DNA of 64,000 nucleotides from Gammaproteobacteria bacterium (GTDB taxonomy: Bacteria > Pseudomonadota > Gammaproteobacteria > Burkholderiales > Gallionellaceae), in assembly GCA_018813765.1 (NCBI GenBank), contig JAHJBC010000002.1, positions 1-64,000 of the forward strand. Direction: 5' to 3'. The translations under genes were made by a program, and so were the position numbers. The notes below the pieces were generated by a model. It saw nothing but the letters and a program-made list of their open reading frames with translations, searched no databases and was not told where the DNA came from. Positions 51,417-60,931 of this stretch are shown here, one piece after another; within the stretch, counting starts at the first letter, position 1, and every line of letters begins with the position of its first letter.

Positions 51417-51480
51417 TGGGAGCGCCGACGTCCCGTCGGCATGGATGTTTGACAAAGCCGACGAGACGTCGGCGCTCCCA
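51417..51480. repeat. 64-bp palindromic repeat
   Basis: Arms 51417-51440 and 51457-51480 are inverted copies with one mismatch in 24, based on GGGAGCGCCGACGTC. It separates the crcB and ykgJ genes, which run in the same direction. It may act as a hairpin terminator for the ykgJ transcript. Confidence 0.85.
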
Positions 51481-51499
51481 CAAGTCTCTTCATACTTAG

Positions 51500-51814
51500 T
51501 CAGGGCTGAACAATTCCGCGCAATTTGAAACAACGACTGTTCGGCGAACCGTCCGGCTCATACTCGTTAAACTCGCGGCACACCAGCGGGCGATCTGCGT
51601 AGATGGTGCAGCGCACCCCCTGCCCCACCTCACCCTCCAGCGCGATACAGCGCGGCGGAAAAACATCGGTACCCTTCATGCAGAAGGCAGAACCAACTGG
51701 GTTGGTCAGCGCACGCGGCACACCACCCTGCGGCGCCACCTCATCCGGATACAACATGATGCGGAAATGTGAACAGCAGGCGCCGCAACTCATGCAGGGA
51801 TTCGCTTCGCTCAT
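51500..51814 (-). CDS. YkgJ-family cysteine cluster protein
   Basis: The 104-residue protein has [11 protein letters not shown] near residue 8 and further cysteines in FCMKG, PPRCIAL, VRCTIY and LVCREFNEY, the CxxCxxCC pattern of the YkgJ/UPF0153 family, which probably binds zinc or an iron-sulfur cluster. The start at 51814 overlaps the rimO stop by 4 nt. It is the last gene of the ZIP-CDF-rimO operon. Confidence 0.85.
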   Translation of the reverse strand: MSEANPCMSCGACCSHFRIMLYPDEVAPQGGVPRALTNPVGSAFCMKGTDVFPPRCIALEGEVGQGVRCTIYADRPLVCREFNEYEPDGSPNSRCFKLRGIVQP

Positions 51815-53130
51815 TTCCTGACGACTTCTCCCCACAGGTCATGCTCGTCCGAGTCGGTTATCTTGACCGTGACGAACTCGCCCACTTCCAAGTCTGCACC
51901 GTCGATGTAGACCAGGCCGTCGATCTCCGGCGCATCGGCGTCGCTGCGCGCGACCGCGCCCTCTTCGTCGATATCGTCCACCAGCACGGTCATGGTCTGG
52001 CCGACCTTCTTCGCCAGTTTTTCGGCGCTGATCTCTTCCTGCAGATACATCAGGCGCGCGAGGCGGTCTTCCTGCACGTCCGGGTCGACATGGTCGGGCA
52101 ATGCGTTCGCGGCAGCGCCTTCCACCGGGGAATACTTGAAAGCGCCGACGCGGTCGAGCTGCGCTACTTCGATGAAGTCGAGCAGTTCTTCGAACTCCTC
52201 TTCGGTCTCGCCGGGGAAGCCGACGATGAAGGTGCTGCGTAAAGTGATGTCAGGACAGACGCTGCGCCACTGCTGGATGCGCTTGAGCATGTTCTCGCTG
52301 CTGGCCGGTCGACGCATGAGCTTGAGGATGCGCTCGTTGGCGTGCTGGAACGGGATGTCGAGATAGGGAAGTATCCTGCCCTCCGCCATCAGCGGGATGA
52401 CTTCGTCCACGCTCGGGTAGGGATAGACGTAATGCAGGCGCGTCCACACGCCGAGGTCGCCCAGCGCGCCGGCCAGTTCGGTCATGCGCGTCTTCAGCGG
52501 CTTGCCCTGCCAGAAGCCGGTGCGGTATTTCACATCGACACCGTAGGCGCTGGTGTCCTGCGAGATGACCAGCAGTTCTTTCACGCCGGACTCGACCAGT
52601 TTTTCCGCTTCTCCCATCACTTCGTGTATCGAACGGCTGACCAGGTCGCCGCGCAGCGCCGGGATGATGCAGAAGGTGCAACGGTGGTTGCAGCCTTCGG
52701 AGATCTTCAGATAGGCGAAGTGTTGCGGCGTCAGGCGCACGCCCTGCGGCGGCACCAGGTCAGTGTAGGGGTCATGCAGCTTCGGCAGGTGCTGGTGCAC
52801 CGCGTTCATCACGGCATCAGTCTCATGCGGGCCGGTGACGGCGAGTACCTTGGGGTGCGTCCTTTGCACGATGTCGCCCTTGGCGCCGAGGCAGCCGGTG
52901 ACGATGACCTTGCCGTTCTCCTGCAATGCCTCGCCGATAGCCTCCAGCGATTCGGCCACGGCGCTGTCGATAAAGCCGCAGGTGTTGACCACCACGAGGT
53001 CGGCCTCCTGGTAGCTGGGCGTGATCTCATAGCCCTCGGCCTGCATGCGCGTGAGAATGAGTTCGGAGTCGGAGGTGGCCTTGGGACAGCCGAGCGAGAC
53101 AAAGCCGATCTTGGGTGTTGCTTTACTCAT
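51811..53130 (-). CDS. rimO: Ribosomal protein S12 methylthiotransferase RimO
   Basis: The 439-residue enzyme adds a methylthio group to an aspartate of ribosomal protein S12. The N-terminal cluster cysteines are C15, C51 and C80; the radical-SAM motif is C147-x3-C151-x2-C154 (CNHRCTFC). A C-terminal TRAM domain follows. RimO rather than MiaB is indicated by [17 protein letters not shown] and [16 protein letters not shown]. Both ends overlap neighbours by ATGA. Confidence 0.95.
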   Translation of the reverse strand: MSKATPKIGFVSLGCPKATSDSELILTRMQAEGYEITPSYQEADLVVVNTCGFIDSAVAESLEAIGEALQENGKVIVTGCLGAKGDIVQRTHPKVLAVTGPHETDAVMNAVHQHLPKLHDPYTDLVPPQGVRLTPQHFAYLKISEGCNHRCTFCIIPALRGDLVSRSIHEVMGEAEKLVESGVKELLVISQDTSAYGVDVKYRTGFWQGKPLKTRMTELAGALGDLGVWTRLHYVYPYPSVDEVIPLMAEGRILPYLDIPFQHANERILKLMRRPASSENMLKRIQQWRSVCPDITLRSTFIVGFPGETEEEFEELLDFIEVAQLDRVGAFKYSPVEGAAANALPDHVDPDVQEDRLARLMYLQEEISAEKLAKKVGQTMTVLVDDIDEEGAVARSDADAPEIDGLVYIDGADLEVGEFVTVKITDSDEHDLWGEVVRK

Positions 53131-54047
53131 GATTCATTCCTGAGTTGATCCTCGCGCCGCTCCAGCGACGCATCGACCTGCGACAGCGGGTCTTCGATGG
53201 GTTCGAGGTGGGTGGTGAGGTGGCTGAACGGCACGACCGCGCGGATGTCGGCTTCGATCAGTTCGACTTCGTCATGTCCGCGCTGCACCGTCCATTTCCC
53301 CGGCACCAGCACATGCACCGTGATAAAGGCGTGCCTGCCCGCCTGGCGTGTGCGTAGCGCGTGGAAATCCAGCCCCTGCTGGCGGTATTTCTGCAGCACG
53401 ATCTCGATCGCGTCGATCTGTTCTTGCGGCAGCGCTTCGTCCATCAGCCCGGCGGCGGAGCGCTGCAGCAATTGCCAGCCGGTCCACATGATGTTGACCG
53501 CCACCAGCAGCGCGATGAGCGGGTCCAGCCACAGCAAGCCGGTAAGCCACACCAGCCCGACGCCGGCGATCACGCCCACCGAGGTCCACACATCCGTCAT
53601 CAGGTGTTTGGCATCGGCCTCCAGCGTGATGGAATTGTGCGCCCTACCCGCCTTGATCAATTCGAACGCGGCAAACAGGTTGATGATCGAGGCGACCGCC
53701 GACACCAGCAGGCCGACAGCGACTGCTTCAAGCGCTTGCGGATGCAGGAATCGGTCGATGGCGGTCCAGCCGATGCTGAATGCCGCCACCCAGATAAGTC
53801 CGCCTTCGAATGCGCTGGAGAAATATTCGGCCTTGCCGTGGCCGTAGGCATGTCTGTCGTCGGCGGGTGCGGCAGCCAGCGTGAGCATCGCCAGCGCCAT
53901 CAGTGCGCCAGCCAGGTTGACGAAGGATTCGAGCGCATCGGACAACAGGCCGACGGAGCCGGTGAGCCACCATGCCAGACCCTTGAGCAGGATGGTGGCA
54001 ATGGCGGCCGCGATGGAGAGCCAGGCATAGCGCCTCAGGTCGGTCAT
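53127..54047 (-). CDS. Cation diffusion facilitator (CDF) transporter
   Basis: The 306-residue protein has six membrane segments and the CDF metal-site motifs [11 protein letters not shown] and [12 protein letters not shown] (second pair of metal ligands as HxxxD), plus AYGHGKAEY. The C-terminal soluble domain (residues 210-290) is present. It should export zinc, iron or manganese. It lies 9 nt after a ZIP importer gene and overlaps rimO, an interesting import/export pairing. Confidence 0.9.
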   Translation of the reverse strand: MTDLRRYAWLSIAAAIATILLKGLAWWLTGSVGLLSDALESFVNLAGALMALAMLTLAAAPADDRHAYGHGKAEYFSSAFEGGLIWVAAFSIGWTAIDRFLHPQALEAVAVGLLVSAVASIINLFAAFELIKAGRAHNSITLEADAKHLMTDVWTSVGVIAGVGLVWLTGLLWLDPLIALLVAVNIMWTGWQLLQRSAAGLMDEALPQEQIDAIEIVLQKYRQQGLDFHALRTRQAGRHAFITVHVLVPGKWTVQRGHDEVELIEADIRAVVPFSHLTTHLEPIEDPLSQVDASLERREDQLRNES

Positions 54048-54056
54048 CTGGATTAC

Positions 54057-54824
54057 CTATTCCGGTATGGCCATGCCCAGCAGCACGATGGTCAGCACGC
54101 CGGCAGAGATGAGCATCACTTGCTGCACGGTGTCCTTCATCTGTGTGCGCTTGTGCAGTCCGGGGATGAGGTCGGCCACGGCCACATAGATCATGCTGGA
54201 CGAGGCAATTGCGAGCAGGTACGGCACCAGCGCCTGCATGTCGCGCAGGGCGACATAGCCGAGCACGCCGCCCACCAGCGTGGCGAAGCTGGAAACGAGG
54301 TTCATCTGGAATGCGCGCAGCTTGGTGTAGCCGGAATGCAGCAGGATGGCGAAGTCGCCGACTTCCTGCGGCACTTCGTGCGCGATGATGGCCAGCGCGG
54401 TGACGATGCCCAGGTTCACATCGGCCAGGAAGGCGGCGGCGATGATGATGCCGTCGACGAAGTTATGGAAGGTATCGCCGACGATGACCATCGCCCCGCT
54501 ACGCCCCTGATCGCTGTGCTCGTGCGGCTCGTGCGCCTCGCAATGGGCGTGGTGGCAATGGCGCCAGATCAGCACCTTCTCCAGCGTGAAGAACAGCAGG
54601 ATGCCGAACAGCACCGTAGCGCTCACCGAGGCGACGTCGGGAGAGAGTTCGATGGCTTCTGGCAGGATGTCGAGGAACACGACCCCGAGCAGCGCACCGA
54701 TGGCGTAGCTGACCAGACCGCCGAGATATTGTGCACGCGCATTGAGTGCAAACAGCGCCGCAGCAGCGACGCTGAGGACGCCGCCCAGCAGGCTGGCAAG
54801 GATGATCCAGGTAAAAGTCGTCAT
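54057..54824 (-). CDS. ZIP-family metal transporter
   Basis: The 255-residue protein has about eight membrane segments, a histidine-rich central loop (WRHCHHAHCEAHEPHEHSD) and the metal-site helices GDTFHNFVDGIIIAAAF and AHEVPQEVGDFAILL. It is homologous to the ZIP protein at 36446 but has the longer metal-rich loop, which favours zinc. The ATG at 54824 fits the family start; no clear ribosome site precedes it. Confidence 0.9.
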   Translation of the reverse strand: MTTFTWIILASLLGGVLSVAAAALFALNARAQYLGGLVSYAIGALLGVVFLDILPEAIELSPDVASVSATVLFGILLFFTLEKVLIWRHCHHAHCEAHEPHEHSDQGRSGAMVIVGDTFHNFVDGIIIAAAFLADVNLGIVTALAIIAHEVPQEVGDFAILLHSGYTKLRAFQMNLVSSFATLVGGVLGYVALRDMQALVPYLLAIASSSMIYVAVADLIPGLHKRTQMKDTVQQVMLISAGVLTIVLLGMAIPE

Positions 54825-54904
54825 GGTGGGAACGGATAGCTCAAGGCGCGCATTGTAACTGCCGCGCCTGCACTTGTGGGGCGGGCGTATGACGCCCACA
54901 CGAC

Positions 54905-56479
54905 TCAATGATGCAGGTCCACATCCCTGGTCTCGGGCAGGAACAGCAGGCCGATGACGCTTGCCATGATCAGCATGCCGACCGGATACCACAACCCGGC
55001 CATCACATCGCCCGCCTGCACCGACAGCAGCGTGACCATGAACGGCGACAGCCCGCCGATCCAGCCCGCGCTCAGATTGTGCGGCACGGCGGCGGCGGTG
55101 TAGCGCGTGCGTGCCTTGAACAGTTCCGGCAGCACGGCCGTCTGCGGGCCGGTGATGAGTGCGACAGCGACCACGGGCACGATGAGCAGCAGGAACAGCA
55201 TGATCGTGTTCGCCTCATCGCTGTCGGCTTGCGCCGTCCAGCCTTGCGCCTCAAGTGCCGCTTGCAGAACATCGGTATTGAAACCGCGCACCTCACCATC
55301 GCTGCCGATGCGCACCACGGTCTCCTCACTCATCACGACGGTATGGGCGATACCGTTCTTGATGAGGAACTCCTGGATGCGCGCGCATTCGCTCTGTGCC
55401 TTGCGGAACGGGCTGTAATCGCATTCGGCCCCGGCCAGGGTCACCTTCACTTCGCGGTTGAAGCGCTCCTGCGCCGGGTTGCCGAAATGCTGCAGGCCGT
55501 TGAACACCGGGATGATGGTGAGCGCGCCCAGCAGCAACCCGGCCAGCAGCACCGGACGGCGGCCGATGCGGTCGGACAGCCAGCCGCACCAGATGGTGAG
55601 CGGGAACAGCAGCAAGGTACTCAGCATCACCAGCGTGCTGGCGAGCTGCGCATCCAGTCGCACCACGCTTTTCAGGAACACGTTGGCATACACCTGCGAG
55701 GTGAAGAACAGCAGCGAGCCTCCCGCAGAGATACAGAAGAACAGTAACGCCATGCCTTTCAAAGTGGCACGGTCGCGTAGGCACTCGCGCAGCGGCGCCT
55801 TGGACACTGAACCCTCTGCCTGCAACTGGCGGAACACCGGCGATTCTTCCAGACTCATGCGCGTCTTGATCGAGATGAACAGCAACACCGCCGAGAACAG
55901 GAACGGCACACGCCAGCCCCACTCGTTGAACGAGGCAGCATCAAGGAACTGGTGCAGCAGCACGATCTGCAGGGTGGAGACGAGGATGCCCAGCGGGCCC
56001 ATCAGTTGCAGCACGCTGGTATAGAAGCCACGGCGACCGTGCGGCGCGTGCTCGGTCAGATACACCGCCACACCGCCGATCTCGCCACCCACCGCGAAGC
56101 CCTGCAACAGCCGCAACAGCAGCAACAGCAAGGGCGCGGCGATGCCGATCTGCGCATAGGTCGGCAGCAGGCCAACCAGAAAGGTAGTGGCGCCCATCAG
56201 CGAGATGGTGGCGATGAAGATCGGACGCCGTCCGAAGCGGTCGGCCAGATTGCCGAATAGCGCCGAACCCAGCGGTCGCACCACCATGCCCACGCCGAAG
56301 GTGGCAAGGCTCATCAGCAATGCCGAAGTCGCGTCTTCAGGCGGAAAGAACAGCACGCTGAAATAGGTCGCCAGCGTAGCGAAGGTGAGGAAGTCGTACC
56401 ATTCGAGGAAGGTGCCGAAACAGGCAGCGAGGACGACTTTGCGTTGGGAGGGGGTGAAAGCCTGGATCGTTTTTTTCAT
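54905..56479 (-). CDS. MFS metabolite:H+ symporter with extra soluble domain
   Basis: The 524-residue protein belongs to the ProP/KgtP-like metabolite:H+ symporter group: FLEWYDF, NLADRFGRRP, GFAVGGEIGGVAVYLTEHAP and LSDRIGRRP. Residues 328-424 form an insertion between membrane segments (AGAECDYSPFRKAQ to QAALEAQGW). It has two cysteines and should face the periplasm, next to segment 9. Substrate unknown; organic acids or betaine-like solutes are usual. It is transcribed toward the ZIP gene after an 80-nt gap. Confidence 0.85.
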   Translation of the reverse strand: MKKTIQAFTPSQRKVVLAACFGTFLEWYDFLTFATLATYFSVLFFPPEDATSALLMSLATFGVGMVVRPLGSALFGNLADRFGRRPIFIATISLMGATTFLVGLLPTYAQIGIAAPLLLLLLRLLQGFAVGGEIGGVAVYLTEHAPHGRRGFYTSVLQLMGPLGILVSTLQIVLLHQFLDAASFNEWGWRVPFLFSAVLLFISIKTRMSLEESPVFRQLQAEGSVSKAPLRECLRDRATLKGMALLFFCISAGGSLLFFTSQVYANVFLKSVVRLDAQLASTLVMLSTLLLFPLTIWCGWLSDRIGRRPVLLAGLLLGALTIIPVFNGLQHFGNPAQERFNREVKVTLAGAECDYSPFRKAQSECARIQEFLIKNGIAHTVVMSEETVVRIGSDGEVRGFNTDVLQAALEAQGWTAQADSDEANTIMLFLLLIVPVVAVALITGPQTAVLPELFKARTRYTAAAVPHNLSAGWIGGLSPFMVTLLSVQAGDVMAGLWYPVGMLIMASVIGLLFLPETRDVDLHH

Positions 56480-56492
56480 ATCGCGGAATGTA

Positions 56493-57230
56493 TCAGCTTA
56501 ACCAGATAAATGTGCCCATGCGCCCCGTCACGCCGTCGCGGCGGTAGGAGTAGAACTTGTCTTGCTGGTGATAGGTACAGAAGGTACCGCCGTAGATGCG
56601 GGTGATACCGAGCGCATTCAGGCGCTGGCGCGCCAGCCGCACGATGTCGGCGCGGTATTTGCCCTCGGCAGCCAGCGGAATGAAGGCGGCAGCCGCCTGC
56701 GTATCGTGCGCCATGAACGCCGCGCGCACCTCCTCGCCGACCTCGAATGCATGCGGGCCGATGGTCGGGCCCAGCCAGGCCAGCAGTTTCTGCGGCGCGA
56801 TTCCCATCTCTTTCACGGTCGCTTCGATCACGCCGTCGCACAGCCCGCGCCAGCCTGCGTGCGCCGCGCCGACCACGCTACCGTCCTCGTCGCACAACAG
56901 CACGGGCAGGCAATCCGCCGTCATGATCACGCACACTGAGCCGTGCTGTCTTGCGATGCAGGCGTCGGCCTGCACCCGACATCCCGCCATGTCCGCATTC
57001 GCAACGACGGTGCCGTGCACCTGTTCCAGCCACACCGGTTCGCTCGGCATGAACGGCGAGAGCAACTGGCGGTTGCGGTTCACGCGCACGGGATCGTCGC
57101 CCACATGCAGGCCGAGGTTGAGCGTATCGTAAGGCGCGGCACTCACGCCGCCCTGTCGCGTGGTCTGCAAAGCCTTCACATTGGCGGGCGCGGGCCACTC
57201 GGGATGGATGAAGGTGTCAGACAATGTCAT
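56493..57230 (-). CDS. pgeF: Peptidoglycan editing factor PgeF (laccase domain)
   Basis: The 245-residue protein is of the YfiH/PgeF family, which removes mis-incorporated serine-containing muropeptide precursors and belongs to the multicopper-oxidase-like/purine nucleoside phosphorylase fold. Motifs include WLEQVHGT, TADCLPVLL, GAAHAGWRGL and GGTFCTYHQQDKFYSYRRDG, giving the Cys/His zinc site. AGGAGG lies 7 nt before the ATG. Its start overlaps the rluD 3' end by 14 nt, the usual pairing in proteobacteria. Confidence 0.92.
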   Translation of the reverse strand: MTLSDTFIHPEWPAPANVKALQTTRQGGVSAAPYDTLNLGLHVGDDPVRVNRNRQLLSPFMPSEPVWLEQVHGTVVANADMAGCRVQADACIARQHGSVCVIMTADCLPVLLCDEDGSVVGAAHAGWRGLCDGVIEATVKEMGIAPQKLLAWLGPTIGPHAFEVGEEVRAAFMAHDTQAAAAFIPLAAEGKYRADIVRLARQRLNALGITRIYGGTFCTYHQQDKFYSYRRDGVTGRMGTFIWLS

Positions 57231-58212
57231 CGCTCGCCTCCTCGATCTGCTCCAGCAGTTCTTCCATATCCTCGGGCAGCGGAGAATCGAACTCCATGCG
57301 TTCGCCGCTGACCGGATGGGTCAGGGCCAGCCTTGTGGCATGCAGTGCCTGGCGCGGAAATTCGTTCAGCAGCTCGCGCAGCGACGGTGCGCATTTCTGC
57401 GTGCCGCGCTGGTAGACGCTATCACCGACCAGAGGGTGGCCGATGTGGGTCAGGTGCACGCGTATCTGGTGGGTACGCCCGGTCTCCAGACGGCAACGCA
57501 CCAGGGTGCAATAGGGGAAACGCTCTTCGATGTGGACATGGGTGACCGCCTCCTTGCCGCTTTCGGTCGTGGCCATCTTTACCCTTTGCGTGGGATGGCG
57601 GCCGATGGGGACGTTGATGGTGTAGTCGCGGTCCAGTTCGCCCCACACCAGCGCCAGATATTCGCGTTTCACGCTGCGCGCCTGCATCTGCCGCACCAGC
57701 GCGGTCTGCGCGACCAGCGTCTTGGCCACCACCATCAGGCCGCTGGTGTCCTTGTCCAGCCGGTGCACGATGCCGGCGCGCGGCAAGTTGGCCAGTTGCG
57801 GGGCGTGGTGCAGCAAGGCATTGAGCAGGGTGCCCTGCCAGTTGCCACTGCCCGGATGCACCACCAGCCCGACCGGCTTGTCGAGAACGATGATGGCATC
57901 GTCCTCGTAGACGATGTCCAGCGGAATGTCCTCGGGCTGGCAAGGGTGTTCGGAAGGATGCAGTTGGGGGCAAACGACGACCGTTTCACCGCCCCACACC
58001 TTCTGCTTGACGCTTGCAGGCTGGCCGTTGACCGTGACCAGTCCCTGCTCCACCCAGTCCTGCAGGCGGCTGCGCGAGTATTCCGGCAACAGCTTGACCA
58101 AGACCTGGTCGAAGCGCAATCCGCCGTGTTCCATCGGCACTTTCATCTCAAGCAGGTCGGCGGTGTCGTCGTCTTTGCTATAATCGGGCAAATCTTCTTC
58201 GGGTTCCATCAT
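57217..58212 (-). CDS. rluD: 23S rRNA pseudouridine synthase RluD
   Basis: The 331-residue protein has an N-terminal S4 domain (LRFDQVLVKLLPEYSRSRLQDW) and the catalytic motif HRLDKDTSGLMV with the nucleophile aspartate. It makes pseudouridines 1911, 1915 and 1917 in helix 69. The start may be 58212 or the next ATG at 58209. The first overlaps the bamD start on the other strand, so the two divergent genes share start-codon bases. Confidence 0.93.
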   Translation of the reverse strand: MMEPEEDLPDYSKDDDTADLLEMKVPMEHGGLRFDQVLVKLLPEYSRSRLQDWVEQGLVTVNGQPASVKQKVWGGETVVVCPQLHPSEHPCQPEDIPLDIVYEDDAIIVLDKPVGLVVHPGSGNWQGTLLNALLHHAPQLANLPRAGIVHRLDKDTSGLMVVAKTLVAQTALVRQMQARSVKREYLALVWGELDRDYTINVPIGRHPTQRVKMATTESGKEAVTHVHIEERFPYCTLVRCRLETGRTHQIRVHLTHIGHPLVGDSVYQRGTQKCAPSLRELLNEFPRQALHATRLALTHPVSGERMEFDSPLPEDMEELLEQIEEASDDIV

Positions 58213-59002
58213 GCGTCATAGTTTAGCCGTTTTCCTCCTGCTCTCGTTAGTTGCTTGCAGCACCGATCCCTCAAAAGACGAAAGTCTCACGGCCGACCAG
58301 TTGTATTCCCAGGCCAAACAGGCCCTGGAGGACTACAACTACGAGAAGGCCATCACGCATTTCGAAACGCTGCAATCGCGCTACCCCTACGGCCGCTACG
58401 CACAGCAGGCGCAGATGGAGATCGCTTATACCTATTACAAACACAGCGAACCCGCACCCGCGCTGGCCGCGCTGGACCAGTTCGTGAAGATGTATCCCAA
58501 CAGCCCGCACCTGGATTATGTGTACTACCTCAAGGGGCTGATCAACTTCAACGAGAACATCAACAGCCTGTTCGGCACCTGGTTCGACCAGAACCCGGCC
58601 GAGCGCGATCCGGCGGCCCTGCGCGAATCGTTCGACTCATTCAAGGAACTGGTCACGCGTTTCCCGGACAGCAAATACACGCCCGATGCCAGGATACGCA
58701 TGCAGTACCTGCTCAACACGCTGGCCGACGGCGAGATCCATGTGGCGAGCTATTACCTGCGCCGTGGGGCTTATATCGCTGCGGCAAACCGCGCCAAGAA
58801 CGTACTGATCGAATATCCGCAGACGCCGCAGTCGCGCGATGCGCTGCAGATCATGGTGCAGGCCTATGACGCGATGGGAATGAAAGACCTGCGCGACGAT
58901 ACCAAGCGCGTGCTCGACCTCAACGTCGCCAAGGATGGCGACCGCCCCGAAGCCAAGGCAATGCCGAAACAGGGCACGCCATGGTGGAACTTCTGGAATT
59001 GA
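58211..59002 (+). CDS. bamD: Outer-membrane assembly lipoprotein BamD
   Basis: The 263-residue precursor has lipobox LVAC at residues 14-17 and TPR repeats (LYSQAKQALEDYNYEKAI, FETLQSRYPYGRYAQQA, LDQFVKMYPNSPHLDYV). BamD is the essential lipoprotein of the BAM complex. TATAAT at 58179-58184, within the divergent rluD coding start, is a likely -10 element. The start codon overlaps the rluD start codon on the opposite strand. Confidence 0.95.
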   Translation: MRHSLAVFLLLSLVACSTDPSKDESLTADQLYSQAKQALEDYNYEKAITHFETLQSRYPYGRYAQQAQMEIAYTYYKHSEPAPALAALDQFVKMYPNSPHLDYVYYLKGLINFNENINSLFGTWFDQNPAERDPAALRESFDSFKELVTRFPDSKYTPDARIRMQYLLNTLADGEIHVASYYLRRGAYIAAANRAKNVLIEYPQTPQSRDALQIMVQAYDAMGMKDLRDDTKRVLDLNVAKDGDRPEAKAMPKQGTPWWNFWN

Positions 59003-59006
59003 GCAC

Positions 59007-59567
59007 TTGAAATACTGCGCGGATTGCGGATCGCCCGTTGAACTGCGCCTGCCGCAGGACGACAATCGCGAGCGTCACGTCTGCACCGTCTGCAACACCA
59101 TCCATTACCAGAACCCCAAGCTCATCATAGGCGCCATCCCGGAATGGGAAGACGGGCGCATCCTGTTGTGCCGCCGCGCCATCGAGCCGCGCAGCGGCTT
59201 GTGGACGCTGCCGGCGGGATTCATGGAGAACGGTGAGACCACCATGCAGGCGGCCGCGCGCGAGACGCTGGAAGAGGCCAATGCGCGCATCGAGGTGCTG
59301 GACCTGTACGAGATGTACAACCTGCCCTACATCAACCAGGTGCAGTTGCTGTACCGCGCCAGACTGCTTGATCTGGATTTTTCGCCCGGCGTGGAAAGTC
59401 TGGAAGTGGAACTGTTCGGCGAAAACGACATCCCCTGGGACACGCTGGCCTTCCGCCCGATATGCTATACGTTAAAACACTACTTCGACGACCGCAGGAA
59501 AGGCGACTTCAGGTTCCGCAGTGCCGACCTGGAGAAGCCGCTGCCGCAAACAACGGTCTGCGGGTGA
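59007..59567 (+). CDS. NUDIX hydrolase with N-terminal zinc ribbon
   Basis: The 186-residue protein begins MKYCADCGSPVELRLP, with a second CTVC pair at about 33, forming a zinc ribbon. The Nudix box GFMENGETTMQAAARETLEE is complete. This architecture is common in ADP-ribose or NADH pyrophosphatase-like enzymes. The TTG at 59007, 4 nt after bamD, is chosen because it starts directly before the zinc ribbon; an in-frame ATG at 58935 lies inside bamD. Confidence 0.82.
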   Translation: MKYCADCGSPVELRLPQDDNRERHVCTVCNTIHYQNPKLIIGAIPEWEDGRILLCRRAIEPRSGLWTLPAGFMENGETTMQAAARETLEEANARIEVLDLYEMYNLPYINQVQLLYRARLLDLDFSPGVESLEVELFGENDIPWDTLAFRPICYTLKHYFDDRRKGDFRFRSADLEKPLPQTTVCG

Positions 59568-59591
59568 CAGTTCGGCGCATCCCGCCCCGAA

Positions 59592-60446
59592 CTATCTCCT
59601 GCCCGCTCCCATTTCTCTGGCGAAGCGATCCGACAGATCCGGCCTGTCCTCCATACCCTCGAAACCGGACGCCATCATGTCGTCGATCTTCGTCAGCCGG
59701 TCCGACATCGCGGGGTGAGTCTTGAACATCAGTGCAAACTTGGAGTCCGCCGGATTGAGCCCTTGCAAGGTCTGTAACACCGAAGGCAAGCCATAGGGGT
59801 TGTAGCCGCCGCGCGCGGCGATCACTACGCCCATGCGATCGGCTTCGAACTCGTCATCCTTGTCCAGGCCGCGCGCATACACTTCAGTGCCCGCGCTGAC
59901 CAGTTTGGTGAGGCGCTGGTCTCCGCCCTTGTCCTTGATCGCCTCGTTCGCAAAGTCGGACAGGAGTTCGGCCTTGGCGCCCTTCTTGATCGCCTGCAGA
60001 TGATGCTTGCGCAGTACATGCGACATCTCGTGCGCCAGCACGCCGGCCAGCTCCGCCTCGCTGCGCATGCGCTCCAGCAGCCCCTTGGTGATGAAGATGT
60101 AACCGCCCGGTGCGGCAAAGGCGTTCACGTCGTCATCGTCCAGCACGCCGAATACCCAAGGCAGGTCCGGACGTTCCGTCTGCATCGCCAGCCACCGCCC
60201 GACGCGGTTCACGTAACGTTGCACGGCTGCATTGTCGAGCAAGGGTGCCGCGCCCAGCAGGTTGCTGGCGATACCCTCGCCCAGCTCGATCTCCTGCGGC
60301 TCGTCGATCTCGGTCGTTGCCTTCTGCACCTTCTGCACGGTCTGCGCCGCCTTTTCCCAGTCGATCTTGCCGAAGTCGAAGGCTGCCGCCGGCAGGGCGA
60401 TGCCCAGCAGGCCGGCCATGATCGTGATATGCATGGTCTTCATCAT
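59592..60446 (-). CDS. Periplasmic M48-family metalloprotease
   Basis: The 284-residue precursor has a signal peptide (about residues 1-20, ITIMAGLLGIALPAAA) and the zinc site H139-EMSH-143, with DDEFEADRMGV giving the third ligand. It resembles the BepA/YcaL/LoiP group acting in outer-membrane quality control. The start ATG overlaps the stop of the SH3-protein gene (ATGA); GGGAGG lies 3 nt upstream, or 6 nt for the next ATG. It is the last gene of a three-gene operon with a cyclase. Confidence 0.88.
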   Translation of the reverse strand: MMKTMHITIMAGLLGIALPAAAFDFGKIDWEKAAQTVQKVQKATTEIDEPQEIELGEGIASNLLGAAPLLDNAAVQRYVNRVGRWLAMQTERPDLPWVFGVLDDDDVNAFAAPGGYIFITKGLLERMRSEAELAGVLAHEMSHVLRKHHLQAIKKGAKAELLSDFANEAIKDKGGDQRLTKLVSAGTEVYARGLDKDDEFEADRMGVVIAARGGYNPYGLPSVLQTLQGLNPADSKFALMFKTHPAMSDRLTKIDDMMASGFEGMEDRPDLSDRFAREMGAGRR

Positions 60447-60931
60447 TTGCCTCCCATATAGTCGACGTCCTGCTGTTCCAGCTTGCCTGATCTTGCATGC
60501 TTTCTCGCCTCGGCCTTTTCCACCGCATACGCTTTGGCCCGCTCCAGTTCTTTCGGGTTGGGTCTGGCGTTCTTCAATTGTTCTTCCGACAGGCCGCGTA
60601 CGCCGGTGGTCACGGTGCTGCCGCTCGTGCCGGTTTTGGCGACATTGAACAACGCCCCCAGTCCGCTGTCGCTGCGCCCGGAAGTTGAGGTCTGATAGCG
60701 CAGGCTCAACATCCTGACCCAGCCGCTGGACTTGCCGCTCTTGACCTGCGTCCAGGCCGATTGTCGTTTCACCACTTCCACTTTGCTGTTCACGGGAATG
60801 TTCGCCAGCGTCTTTGCGTCGCTGTACGGCCCCGCCTTCAGCTCGGTGTCGCGTATGGTCCGGGCGAAGTCGGCCGCACCTGCGGTCAGCGCAACACCCA
60901 GCAACACAACAAACAAGATCGATTTCCTCAT
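60443..60931 (-). CDS. Exported SH3-domain protein
   Basis: The 162-residue precursor has a signal peptide (residues 1-20) and a bacterial SH3 domain (RDTELKAGPYSDAKTLANI to GWVRMLSLRY). A Gly/Ser linker and a charged helix (ARPNPKELERAKAYAVEKA) follow. Bacterial SH3 domains often bind cell-wall peptides. Both ends overlap neighbours by ATGA, so it is made together with the cyclase and the M48 protease. Confidence 0.78.
   Translation of the reverse strand: MRKSILFVVLLGVALTAGAADFARTIRDTELKAGPYSDAKTLANIPVNSKVEVVKRQSAWTQVKSGKSSGWVRMLSLRYQTSTSGRSDSGLGALFNVAKTGTSGSTVTTGVRGLSEEQLKNARPNPKELERAKAYAVEKAEARKHARSGKLEQQDVDYMGGK

Noticed and set aside
51369-51499. Fluoride riboswitch before crcB
   Set aside because: The upstream region is mostly a palindromic repeat and lacks the conserved fluoride-aptamer core; no aptamer could be folded by eye.
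53361-54839. 492-codon open frame on the plus strand
   Set aside because: Spans the CDF and ZIP genes and the gap between them on the opposite strand; composition is typical of a shadow frame.
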